Assembly: GCA_030694985.1 (NCBI GenBank) | Contig: JAUYTV010000016.1 | Coordinates: 1-64,000 of the forward strand | Direction of reading: 5' to 3' | DNA length: 64,000 nt | DNA from: Methanoregula sp. | GTDB taxonomy: Archaea; Halobacteriota; Methanomicrobia; Methanomicrobiales; Methanospirillaceae | Position numbers and translations under genes: made by a program | Notes under the pieces: model-generated | Database searches by the model: none | What the model was told of the DNA's origin: nothing | What the model saw: only the letters and a program-made list of their open reading frames with translations | Part shown: in pieces, positions 48,189-56,834 of the stretch | How the letters are laid out: each line of letters starts with the position of its first letter | Numbering within the stretch: the first letter of the stretch is position 1

Positions 48189-48411
48189 AAAAGGGGTTAC
48201 CTGATATGTCCTGCCGTGCTTATGATGTGAAAACGTGCCCTCCCCATGTTAAAACTGTACATGATTGATTTCAGGTTTATCTCAGGTATTTTTCCTGTTC
48301 CATCCATTACAGGTATATCATCTGAACAGAAAATCTCTGAGGTATCACAGCGATCACAAAGGAAATAGCAGATGGTTTTTACCTGATGTAATCACCAGTA
48401 AGGAATTGCGC

Positions 48412-49374
48412 ATGCCTCATCCAAACTTTAAAGACACGATTGCCGCATCGCCATACATCTTTACCATTGGGGTTGCCGGCGACAGTGGATCGGGAAAGAC
48501 TACGTTTACACAGGGTGTCAGAAGTATTTTTGGAAATGATCTCGTCTCTACCATCACGCTTGACGATTACCATAGTCTGGACAGGGACGGACGCAGGGAC
48601 CAGGGAATTACGGCATTAAATCCAAAAGCAAACCGTATTGACAGGCTCGAACAGGATCTCATATCGCTCAGACGAGGAGTTCCCGTAGAAAAACCATCCT
48701 ACAACCACACCACTGGAAAATTTGATCCACCGGCAATCTTTATTCCAAAGAAGATCCTCATACTTGAAGGACTTCATACGCTCTTTTCGCCCACACTAAG
48801 GAAATATCTTGATTTTACCCTCTTTGTGGATCCAGAAAAGCAAGTGAAGTATGACTGGAAGATCTTACGGGATGTAAACATGCGGGGATATTCCCGTGAG
48901 ACAGTGCTAAAAGAGATAGCAGAACGAGAACCGGAGTATGAACGCTATATCGCCCCCCAGAAGGAGTACGCAGATGCCGTGATAGGTATTGATTATTCCC
49001 GGTACGGGCAGCCATTAGGAAAAGAGCGGAATGTGTACAAGGTCACACTCTCCCAGAACCGGATGAAGCAGAGCATTGAAGATATCGACCTGTCTTTGGA
49101 TCTCTATTCCATACTCTCTTTGTCCGAGCGGAATTTTTCTTTAGAGTTTGTGACAAGTGAGCAGGGAGGATACAAGATGGGCAAGCTTATTATTGACGGG
49201 GAACTGAGCGAGCATGTGGTGCAAAAACTTGAGCACAGCATCGAAAAGCAGACTCGTGTTAATCCTATATCCATTTTCAATGACCGTGCTTACGTAACAG
49301 CAGGAGATCTTGTCCAGCTGGTTCTCTGCTGGCGCATTATCCACCGCAGGATTTTTTTAGAAACCTGCAAGTAA
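48412..49374 (+). CDS. prk: Phosphoribulokinase
   Basis: The product is about 321 residues and phosphorylates ribulose 5-phosphate to ribulose 1,5-bisphosphate. The P-loop GDSGSGKT is at 23-30. Substrate-binding DDYHSLDRDGRRDQGITALNP follows at about 51-71, typical of phosphoribulokinase rather than uridine kinase. EGLHTLFSP is the Walker B-side segment. The ATG at 48412 is chosen: AAGGA lies about eight bases upstream and the length fits known archaeal enzymes. A longer frame from 48265 has no family support. It implies a RuBisCO-linked reductive hexulose-phosphate route, as shown for Methanospirillum hungatei. Confidence 0.87.
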   Translation: MPHPNFKDTIAASPYIFTIGVAGDSGSGKTTFTQGVRSIFGNDLVSTITLDDYHSLDRDGRRDQGITALNPKANRIDRLEQDLISLRRGVPVEKPSYNHTTGKFDPPAIFIPKKILILEGLHTLFSPTLRKYLDFTLFVDPEKQVKYDWKILRDVNMRGYSRETVLKEIAEREPEYERYIAPQKEYADAVIGIDYSRYGQPLGKERNVYKVTLSQNRMKQSIEDIDLSLDLYSILSLSERNFSLEFVTSEQGGYKMGKLIIDGELSEHVVQKLEHSIEKQTRVNPISIFNDRAYVTAGDLVQLVLCWRIIHRRIFLETCK

Positions 49375-49447
49375 AGCCGTTTATAGCAATCCCTGCATAC
49401 AAAAAGACCATATCCTGTGAATGAGAAGGAAAGAGTAGGAGCGATCA

Positions 49448-50590
49448 ATGAAAGCAGATGAACCCACCAGTATCCCGCGTGATGTGCCTTTCGATCATTA
49501 TGCTGAAAATCCGGGTGGAGGGCCCCATGAATCCAGTAGTTGTCCGGTTATTAAAACCATTGGCGTCCTGACCGGGGGGGGTGACTGCCCCGGGCTTAAC
49601 GCGGTAATCCGGGCAGTCGAAAGAGCGGGAATAAAATATCATTTTGTAACTCTGGGTATCCGGAACGGGTGGCAGGGTCTCATCGATGGCGATGTCGAAC
49701 CGCTCACCGATTTCTCGGTATCTGGAATCCTGCCTAAGGGTGGAACGATTCTCGGTACATCGCGCACGAACCCGTTAAAAAAAACATCTGATTTCCAGAA
49801 GATCAAAGCCAATATAAAAAAATTCGGTATCCATGCGCTGATAATCATTGGCGGTGACGGAACCCTTTCCGCTGCCCGCGATGTGGCAAAGCATGGAATT
49901 CCTGTTGTAGGAATTCCAAAAACCATTGATAATGATATCTCCGGAACCGATATGACATTTGGCTTTGATACCGCAGTATCTACCGTAACTGAAGCAATTG
50001 ATCGTCTCCATACCACGGCTGAGTCGCACCACCGTATCATCGTTGTTGAGGTAATGGGCCGAAACGTAGGATGGATCGCAGTCACGGCAGGAATTGCAGG
50101 AGGAGCTGACGAGATCCTGATTCCTGAAGTCCACTTCACCATGGACCAGGTCTGTAAAAGATTAAAGGACCGGTACGATGCAGGAAAAAAATTCTCTATT
50201 GTTGTGATTGCAGAAGGAGCACATGAAAAAGATCTCGGTTTGTCATCAGTTCCTGAGAATGAACGGGATGAATGCGGTCACGAGAAGTTTGTGGGTGTAG
50301 GAAATATTTTAGGAAAAGAGCTGGAGCGCCGTCTGGGTATTGAGACCCGTGTTACCATTCTTGGACATGTCCAGCGCGGTGGATCACCTACGGCGTACGA
50401 TCGTGTTCTTGCCACGCGCTTTGGTGTTGCAGCAGTCCAACTGGTACATGCCAGTGATTTTGGTAAGATGGTTGCCCTGCAGGGAAATCGAATTACCAGT
50501 ATCCCACTCGAATCAGCAGTCAACCAGCTAAAAACGGTAGACAATGATTTCTATGAACTGGCAATGACAGTAATAGGTGGCCGGAAATGA
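49448..50590 (+). CDS. PfkA-type 6-phosphofructokinase (ATP or PPi donor uncertain)
   Basis: This is a 380-residue enzyme of the PfkA superfamily, uncommon in archaea. An N-terminal extension of about 35 residues precedes IGVLTGGGDCPGLNAVI. The donor-site motif is GGDGT (135-139) with Gly as in ATP enzymes. The next motif is PKTIDND (157-163), whose Lys is usual in pyrophosphate enzymes, so the donor is ambiguous. MGRNVGWIA and the later QRGG motif complete the active site. AGGAG precedes the ATG. The stop overlaps the phosphoglucose isomerase start in ATGA, so the two are coupled. Confidence 0.93.
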   Translation: MKADEPTSIPRDVPFDHYAENPGGGPHESSSCPVIKTIGVLTGGGDCPGLNAVIRAVERAGIKYHFVTLGIRNGWQGLIDGDVEPLTDFSVSGILPKGGTILGTSRTNPLKKTSDFQKIKANIKKFGIHALIIIGGDGTLSAARDVAKHGIPVVGIPKTIDNDISGTDMTFGFDTAVSTVTEAIDRLHTTAESHHRIIVVEVMGRNVGWIAVTAGIAGGADEILIPEVHFTMDQVCKRLKDRYDAGKKFSIVVIAEGAHEKDLGLSSVPENERDECGHEKFVGVGNILGKELERRLGIETRVTILGHVQRGGSPTAYDRVLATRFGVAAVQLVHASDFGKMVALQGNRITSIPLESAVNQLKTVDNDFYELAMTVIGGRK

Positions 50591-51345
50591 ACAAAAAATT
50601 CAGACTTGAAAAAACCCAGCCCGACCGTCCAGCATTTACGGTCTGCTGGAAGGGATCGCTGCCCGAACCTGCTGTCCGGACAGCAGAAGATCTGCGAGGG
50701 GTTTTAGCAAATCCCGGTTGTTCCTGCACAGGACCGGCGTATTACATGTACCGTAATGTTACCCGTTCCCCTGAAGATCGCAGCTGGCTTGCCGCACAGG
50801 ATCTGCGATTCGATATCACAGTCATTCCCCCGCGGGAACTCTGCGGAGAGTACAATAAAACAAAAGGGCATTATCACCCTGATGATCCTTCCGGTACCGG
50901 ATATCCGGAGATATACGAAGTTCTTGCAGGTGAAGCTCATTACCTGATCCAGAACAAGGATTGTTCTGATGTAGTGATGATAGCTGCCTGTGCAGGTGAT
51001 GTTGTTATTGTTCCTCCGGGATACGGACATGTGACCATCAACCCTACCCGCTCAACTATTCTCCAGATGGCAAACATTGTCTCTTCAAAGTTTTCCAGCA
51101 ATTATCATGGCTACGAAGCGCAGAACGGGGCCGCTTTTTTTGAATGGATAAAAGAAGGATTTGTTAAGAATCCTGCCTACCGGAACCACCCGCATCTCCG
51201 GATTGTAAAAGCGCAGCGCCTTTTGAATATAAAGGATGCAATTCCAGACCCGCTCTACAATCTCATTGAAAAGCGGTCTCCTGTTCTTGAATTTCTTAAC
51301 CATCCTGAAAAGTTTGAATCATTATTCCATGGACACTGCCTGTAA
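50587..51345 (+). CDS. Glucose-6-phosphate isomerase, cupin type
   Basis: This is a metal-dependent archaeal phosphoglucose isomerase of the cupin fold, 252 residues. The core has KTKGHYHPDDPSGTGYPEIYEVLAGEAHYLI, with the HxH...E metal ligands, then PPGYGHVTINPT with the fourth ligand His. This matches the Pyrococcus-type enzyme and is unrelated to bacterial Pgi. It is translationally coupled (ATGA) to the PfkA-type kinase, so the pair interconverts glucose 6-phosphate, fructose 6-phosphate and fructose 1,6-bisphosphate. Confidence 0.93.
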   Translation: MNKKFRLEKTQPDRPAFTVCWKGSLPEPAVRTAEDLRGVLANPGCSCTGPAYYMYRNVTRSPEDRSWLAAQDLRFDITVIPPRELCGEYNKTKGHYHPDDPSGTGYPEIYEVLAGEAHYLIQNKDCSDVVMIAACAGDVVIVPPGYGHVTINPTRSTILQMANIVSSKFSSNYHGYEAQNGAAFFEWIKEGFVKNPAYRNHPHLRIVKAQRLLNIKDAIPDPLYNLIEKRSPVLEFLNHPEKFESLFHGHCL

Positions 51346-51374
51346 AATTTTTATTCCGGTGCTTTTTTTTTCAC

Positions 51375-52874
51375 TCATGATCTCCTGAAAATCCGCGTCA
51401 TATCGGCAAGGTTTTGAATTAAAAAAGGATCAATTGGGACTTTTTCCATCTGCCATCTCCAGTTACCCTCATCAGTTCCCGGGCGATTCATCCGGGATTT
51501 GTTCCCCAGTCCGTAAATATCCTGCATGGGAAAGATGACCGTATCTGCAACAGACATCATGGCGAGCCGGATTAATTCGGCAGGTAATTTTTCTGCGGGA
51601 ATTTCCCGTCCCATGTACTTAAAGAGTCTCTGTCTCTCTTCTGGTGCAGCGTCCGATTCGAGCCATCCTCTTATAGTAGCATTGTCATGCGTGCCGGTAT
51701 ACAGGATGCAGTTTTTAATCAGGTTATGCGGAGCATGCGGACTGGTAGCAGGATCGTCAGTAAAGGCAAATAAGAGTACCCGTATGCCCGGCAGCTCGAA
51801 CCGGTCAATGAGTTCAGAAACATCCGGAGTAATAATTCCAAGGTCTTCTGCAATGAACGGAAGATTGACAAACCTGCTTTTCATAGCGATTAATAATTTC
51901 TCACCCGGTGCAGTAACCCATCTCCCGTTTATTGCATTTTTTTCTCCTGCCGCTACTTCCCAGTACGCGACTAGTCCTCTGAAATGATCAATTCGTGTAT
52001 AGTCAAATAAGGAGAGGTTGTGCCCGACACGACAGATCCACCAGGAAAAATCCTCTTTTTCATGTTCTTCCCAACAATAGAGCGGGTTCTTCCAGAGCTG
52101 CCCGTTTTTACTGAAATAATCCGGAGGTACTCCTGCCACAACGAGGGGTAAAAGCTTATCATCGAGCCGGAACAATTTCGGGTGTGTCCAGACATCAGCG
52201 CTGTGATAATTAAGATAAATCGGGATATCTCCAATCAGGCAGATCCCTTTTTTTTTGGAATATCTCCTCAGCGCCTCCCACTGTTTATAAAAAATATACT
52301 GGAGAAATTTTTCTTTCTCAATCATTTTTTCAAGAGACCTGCCTAGTGCATCCAGTGCAAATGGGTCACGATATTTTATCTCATCTGGCCAATTGCTCCA
52401 GGTCTGGCCATTATAATGCCGGTCTAAAGAGGTAAAGAGTGCAAAATCTTCAAGCCATACAGAATTGTTCCTGCAGAATTTGTTATAATCAGGAAGTCCG
52501 TTTTTTTCATTCATGAACCGTTCAAAGGCAAGTGAAAATATTCTTTCTTTAAACCGGATTACGGTATTATAATCCACTGTGCCGCAGGGATAGTAAGGAA
52601 TTTTGTCTATATCAGTTTTATTTAAAAAACCGTCACTTACCATACAATCGGGGCTTATGAGCATGGTATTGAAGGCAAAGGCAGATGTACTATGATACGG
52701 TGAATTATCATATTCAGGATTGGTGGGATTTAAAGGCAGTATCTGCCAGTAACTCTGTTGAGCATCAGATAAAAAATCCACAAACTTGTGGGCAGAAGGA
52801 CCAAGATCACCGATGCCGTATATTGAAAACAACGAAGTGATATGTAAAAGGATTCCGCTTCTTCTTCTGTTCAC
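51375..52874 (-). CDS. malQ: 4-alpha-glucanotransferase
   Basis: This is a GH77 amylomaltase of 499 residues that transfers maltodextrin segments. The N-terminus SGILLHITSLFSIYGIGDLGP is diagnostic. YTRIDHFRGLVAYWEV holds the catalytic Asp, FIAEDLGIITPDV the acid Glu, and YTGTHDNATIRGWLES the third conserved acidic region. The size is normal. It faces the phosphoglucose isomerase gene tail-to-tail and has the same orientation as the large GH57 gene. It would prepare linear glucan for the phosphorylase at 41 kb. Confidence 0.95.
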   Translation of the reverse strand: MNRRRSGILLHITSLFSIYGIGDLGPSAHKFVDFLSDAQQSYWQILPLNPTNPEYDNSPYHSTSAFAFNTMLISPDCMVSDGFLNKTDIDKIPYYPCGTVDYNTVIRFKERIFSLAFERFMNEKNGLPDYNKFCRNNSVWLEDFALFTSLDRHYNGQTWSNWPDEIKYRDPFALDALGRSLEKMIEKEKFLQYIFYKQWEALRRYSKKKGICLIGDIPIYLNYHSADVWTHPKLFRLDDKLLPLVVAGVPPDYFSKNGQLWKNPLYCWEEHEKEDFSWWICRVGHNLSLFDYTRIDHFRGLVAYWEVAAGEKNAINGRWVTAPGEKLLIAMKSRFVNLPFIAEDLGIITPDVSELIDRFELPGIRVLLFAFTDDPATSPHAPHNLIKNCILYTGTHDNATIRGWLESDAAPEERQRLFKYMGREIPAEKLPAELIRLAMMSVADTVIFPMQDIYGLGNKSRMNRPGTDEGNWRWQMEKVPIDPFLIQNLADMTRIFRRS

Positions 52875-53028
52875 ACTGCGCCCCCTGTTTTTATTATGAA
52901 AATATCCTTACATTTTTCATGTACCAGTATGCTTGAGACCGTCAGAATCATGGGGTAATTACTGACGAGTGTGGAGTCTGAACCGGCATTTCGTTCATTT
53001 CTTAAGAAATTTCCCAGCCTCAGGCACA

Positions 53029-55533
53029 TCATAAAAATTTCACCCCCAGGTATCCTCCAAGCTCCTCAAACCGTCTGGTCCATTCTCTTGCATGAATATC
53101 TCCTGAAACTGAAAGTGCCTGCATCGTGGCTGCTTTTTTTTGTCCTATATGAAAAAAGTCATTTTGAGATTCCCAGAGATTGTATTTCAGTGAGAGCGGG
53201 GACAATATTTTAAAAACGGTTGCGATCTTTTCCATGAGGACGAGATCGTCCGGGTTGTCAATAAGGCATTGCATGAGGTGGGTTATTGCATTGCTTGCAG
53301 TAAAATTTAGAGTTTCACCATCCGGTTCAAATTTTCCTTTGGTCATTTCATCGACAAGAACTGCAAGTCTTTGTGTATCGGGACTGGAATTAGAAAGAAC
53401 CTTTTTTAGATCAAGATTTATGATATACCAGACCGGATCCTCTAATACTTTTGGCGGGGGAATCTGCATCTCTCTCATGGCATGGAGAAGCGGTAAAAAC
53501 TGGTTGTAGATGTGCCGGAATGAGATTTCCATATCGGCAAGCGTGGAGTTAAGAATTGAGAACAATACTTTTCTCTGCCCATCTCTGAACAGGTCCCAGA
53601 GGGAATAAAAATGGCTGCCAAAATGATTTTCAAGATTAAGAATCATCCGGGGGATGTCGCTTTTTAAAAAACCATCCAGTAATTTATCCCGCATGGCAAA
53701 ATACGTTTTATCTTCGGAAAATTCTGTTGCTCCTCCCATGAAATTATGGTTTCCCAAGTGAAGAACGGCAAACTGTAAGGTATTTTCTTCCCAGGTGATA
53801 TCGGAATACAAAAAGACCTTTCCAATCGCCAGTTTGAGTTCGCCCGATTCTGTTTTTTGGTAATCCTCATTTTTTAGAGTATAATTTTTAATCCGGATCA
53901 TTTCAGGAGATTTCACAATCAGCGATGACAATGCATAGTGAAAACCTACCCGTGAAAGATCAACGACGGAGGTCTGGACGAAATTCCGGTACACCAGAGC
54001 CCCGTCCTTGTATTCCGGTACATTACTGGGGGCATTTTTTAATATAAGGATAAAATCCGGTTCAGGATCAAATCCGGCAACTTCCCGTACAAGTTGCATT
54101 GCCCGGCAGGCATAACGCAGTACCTGGACAGATTCTATGCCGGAAATGTCATCAAAGAACCACCCGCAGCTGGTATACATGAGCATACCATTCCTCTGGA
54201 TTTCGAGCAGTTTGAGTACTTCGACTTTCTCTTTATCTGAAAGTGTACGGATAGCATGTTTTAAGAAGAACAATTCAATGTTTTTAGGAGAGCGGTTGAG
54301 AATGATATCAATATAATCATCCCGTGCCTGCCAGGGATCTGTTACAAACTGGTTCATCCGGTCATTAAAAAGTGAGACAAGAATCTGACGGAGCCAGTCC
54401 ATGGCTTCCCGAAGCGGAAAACGCCATTTCTGTCGTGAAATCAGTCCACAATTTTTTACTGTAATGGGTCGATCCCTTGCTGTGGTTTGGACAACCGGAT
54501 TAGATACTGGCATCTGGACAATGGAACCAGTGGTACAACACCCACAGTCATCTCTCCAGCGTTCTACCCCATGAGTGCAGCTCCAGGACGTATTTTCAAT
54601 TATTTCGACCTGGTGCGTGGGAGGATTTTTACTTAAGTATTCTCCGTAGATGGTAATCCGGGCAAGGTTTTTGGATTCAATGAGGTAGAGGGCATAGGCA
54701 AGCGCCATATCCCCAAACCGGTGGTGATGTCCATAGGTCTCGCCATCGGAAGCGATATTTAAAAGCCCTGACGGTTTCTGGTACTGTGAAAAATACCGGA
54801 TCATCCTGTTGGCAAACACTTCACCATTCTCTAAAAGATTGCTAAACGCTATTTCCTGTGAAATCGCCTCATCATAAAAAAAGATCGCAATCGATTCACC
54901 GGATGGCAGCCGGCAGAGGTACGGCATGGAAGTGTCAATGCCCCCACGGCTCACATCTTTCCACTGCATATCATTGAACGGTTTTATCCGGTGTGCCTGT
55001 TTTGTTGAGAGAATGGTAAACTTGATTTTCTGTTCTGCAAGAATCTCTAATGTTTCTAAATCAACTGCCGCTTCAGGGAGCCACATGCCTTCAGGTTCGC
55101 GTCCGAACCGGGATATGAAATCCTTAATTCCCCAGATCACCTGGGTGTGCTTATCCCTGCTGTTTGCTAAGGGCATGATAATATGGTTGTATACCTGCGC
55201 AATGGCAGAACCATGCCCCGAGAAACGGTTCATGCTCTCTTTATCCGCATCGAGAATAGACTGATATGCTTCCTTGTTGTTCTGCTCTAACCAGGCAAGC
55301 AGTGTTGGGCCGAAATTAAAACTAATCTTTGCATAGTTATTGACAATATCGATAATCTTCTTATTTGAATCGAGGATACGGGATGCCGCATTCGGTGCAT
55401 AACACTCAGCAGTGATGCGTTCATTCCAGTCATGATACGGGTATGCAGAATCCTCAGTCTCAACTTCTTCAAGCCAGGGATTCTCGCGGGGGGGCTGGTA
55501 AAAATGACCATGTATACAGACAAAACGACTCAT
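53029..55533 (-). CDS. Large GH57 protein with DUF3536 domain
   Basis: The product is 834 residues and intracellular. The N-terminal GH57 domain starts FVCIHGHFYQPPRENPW (motif I). The probable nucleophile is Glu154 in GMWLPEAAVD, and the acid/base is Asp263 in ASDGETYGHHH. The C-terminal half, rich in helices, matches the DUF3536-type extension of this subgroup. Substrate (glycogen branching, amylase or another glucan activity) cannot be read from sequence. It lies next to malQ in the glycogen island, in the same orientation. Translation starts at ATG 55533. Confidence 0.9.
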   Translation of the reverse strand: MSRFVCIHGHFYQPPRENPWLEEVETEDSAYPYHDWNERITAECYAPNAASRILDSNKKIIDIVNNYAKISFNFGPTLLAWLEQNNKEAYQSILDADKESMNRFSGHGSAIAQVYNHIIMPLANSRDKHTQVIWGIKDFISRFGREPEGMWLPEAAVDLETLEILAEQKIKFTILSTKQAHRIKPFNDMQWKDVSRGGIDTSMPYLCRLPSGESIAIFFYDEAISQEIAFSNLLENGEVFANRMIRYFSQYQKPSGLLNIASDGETYGHHHRFGDMALAYALYLIESKNLARITIYGEYLSKNPPTHQVEIIENTSWSCTHGVERWRDDCGCCTTGSIVQMPVSNPVVQTTARDRPITVKNCGLISRQKWRFPLREAMDWLRQILVSLFNDRMNQFVTDPWQARDDYIDIILNRSPKNIELFFLKHAIRTLSDKEKVEVLKLLEIQRNGMLMYTSCGWFFDDISGIESVQVLRYACRAMQLVREVAGFDPEPDFILILKNAPSNVPEYKDGALVYRNFVQTSVVDLSRVGFHYALSSLIVKSPEMIRIKNYTLKNEDYQKTESGELKLAIGKVFLYSDITWEENTLQFAVLHLGNHNFMGGATEFSEDKTYFAMRDKLLDGFLKSDIPRMILNLENHFGSHFYSLWDLFRDGQRKVLFSILNSTLADMEISFRHIYNQFLPLLHAMREMQIPPPKVLEDPVWYIINLDLKKVLSNSSPDTQRLAVLVDEMTKGKFEPDGETLNFTASNAITHLMQCLIDNPDDLVLMEKIATVFKILSPLSLKYNLWESQNDFFHIGQKKAATMQALSVSGDIHAREWTRRFEELGGYLGVKFL

Positions 55534-56141
55534 GCATCCATCCTAAAAAAATCTCCCTGATACCCGGATTGTTTTTTACTATTCACCCATTCTCTTTTTT
55601 ACCAGATAATAAACTTCCGGACGGGATTATTTTTTAAAGATGATCTTCGTTGGTACCATTCTCATATTGCCTTTCGAATTTTAAAACAGCAGGTATTTAC
55701 CAGTGTAATATATCTTTGGTTATTCGCTGGTTCATGTGGGTACGACCGGTTATCAAAAATTAGTTGTGATGTACCCCTGCCTCAGGGCCTCTCTTTAGGC
55801 ATGGCGGGGCAATACGGTTTCTACATTTTAATCAATAAAACCGCCGCGGGGGCGTCCCTACAGGGGCGGCGGCGTTCATCCTATTTTGGTATATTAGGGC
55901 ATCAGCTACCATCACTGGAAACTACTCAATTTCTGCATTACCCACTCAAAACAGCAATGTAAAAAATCCTTTATCATTACTCTGCAATAAGAACGGAGTT
56001 GATTGACAGCCATACAATCACACATATCGTTCATGTATTGTACGATACGGAAATCCCACAGATGTGTTTACTACAAAAAACTGTATCACAAGATAAAAAA
56101 AAGTGCAAAACAACTTGTTGGGTTAACCGGCTATATGAAAA
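55534..56141. other. Intergenic region containing the second structured repeat
   Basis: Between the GH57 gene and a small gene, about 600 bases carry no credible ORF. Upstream of the repeat lie further self-complementary stretches: GGGTAC (55738-55743) with GTACCC (55771-55776), and GCCTC...GGC segments before 55800. Transcription from a TATA-like TAATATATC at about 55707-55715 would give an RNA reaching through the repeat. This is the best place in the window to look for a small structured RNA. Confidence 0.5.
55818..55966. repeat. Structured dispersed repeat, copy 2
   Basis: This is the complete counterpart of the sequence at 1-146. It has outer stem CGCCGC/GCGGCG, a GGGGG bulge, inner stem CGTCCC/GGGGCG, and loop TACA in place of CTCG. 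After the hairpin, TTCATC and about 85 bases including GGGCATCAGC-ACCATC remain conserved. Loop variation with preserved stems argues that the folded form matters. Flanking genes differ from those at copy 1. Confidence 0.75.
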
Positions 56142-56330
56142 TCAGAGTTTCTCTACAGTGATCCGGATCCGGTCACCTGCTTTTAAAATATGGCCTTTTG
56201 GGATGTCGATGTTGTACCAGAGAGCATTTGGCGTCTCCTGCGTTGGGTCCTGTGACATCAGGCAGTCCTTGTGGTCATTGATATCTGCCACAAATTCGAT
56301 CTCGGATTCGAACTCCAGAACTTTTCCCAT
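56142..56330 (-). CDS. Small hypothetical protein, 62 aa
   Basis: I do not recognise this protein. It begins MGKVLEFESEIEF and ends KAGDRIRITVEKL. It is acidic with alternating hydrophobic residues, suggesting a small beta-barrel (the GHILKAGDRIRI segment resembles an OB- or AbrB-like strand-turn). There are no membrane helices or Cys pairs. The gene follows the helix-turn-helix gene at 56358 in the same direction, 27 bases apart, so the two may form one transcript. Confidence 0.55.
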   Translation of the reverse strand: MGKVLEFESEIEFVADINDHKDCLMSQDPTQETPNALWYNIDIPKGHILKAGDRIRITVEKL

Positions 56331-56357
56331 GATAAAAGAGTGAGATTATGGATGGGA

Positions 56358-56609
56358 TTAGCACACCCTTGGTGTGACCATCCATGTTGTGCTGTTCGAA
56401 TAGCTCCACCGTTTGATGTCCAGTTCTTTGCAGTTGTCTGCAAGGATCGCCATGTTGGTTCCCACCTCTTTTGGTGATAACCCAAGGTCTTTTGCAATAT
56501 ATTTCGATTTGAAATAGTGCTTGCCCAGAGTTATACCTGAATTGAGGTACTGGACGATCTTGTGCTGGGTCTCATTATACGTTTCACGTAACTTTTTTGT
56601 CGTTGACAT
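56358..56609 (-). CDS. Small winged-helix protein, DUF7123-like
   Basis: This is an 83-residue protein with the pattern KHYFKSKYIAKDLGLSPKEVGTNMAILA, a helix-turn-helix, followed by KRWSYSNSTTWMV as the wing. Similar small proteins are common in haloarchaea and methanogens and are presumed DNA-binding. The ATG at 56609 is chosen because TGAGG lies six bases upstream. The longer frame from 56624 starts almost at the predicted transcript end. A TATA box at about 56648-56657 (GCATATATAG on the minus strand) supports this. Confidence 0.75.
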   Translation of the reverse strand: MSTTKKLRETYNETQHKIVQYLNSGITLGKHYFKSKYIAKDLGLSPKEVGTNMAILADNCKELDIKRWSYSNSTTWMVTPRVC

Positions 56610-56647
56610 GTTGTGCCTCAGCATTAGAGAGTCATATAAGTTAACTG

Positions 56648-56657
56648 CTATATATGC
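56648..56657 (-). promoter_or_regulatory. TATA box of the DUF7123-like gene
   Basis: GCATATATAG on the minus strand is centred about 44 bases before the ATG at 56609. It predicts initiation near 56626 and a leader of about 17 bases containing TGAGG. Confidence 0.5.
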
Positions 56658-56834
56658 GTATCTGTTTTTCGGGCGAAAAATTCAGTCATTATTCTCTTAC
56701 TGCACGATAATTCTGACAAGAATTATGTATCGGACGCTCCGGTCGGGCTGTTTTTTTAATGGCAGATTTTTTTGCATGTTTCGACTGCTACGACGATAAT
56801 TACAAATAACAGGCAATAATTATTAAAAAAAAGA

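Noticed and set aside
48265-48411. An N-terminal extension of 49 codons on the phosphoribulokinase
   Set aside because: The extension has no family similarity, and AAGGA lies before the ATG at 48412, which gives the expected length.
55999-56343. A 114-codon plus-strand frame near the second structured repeat
   Set aside because: It overlaps the 62-aa gene on the other strand, has no ribosome site, and its composition looks random.
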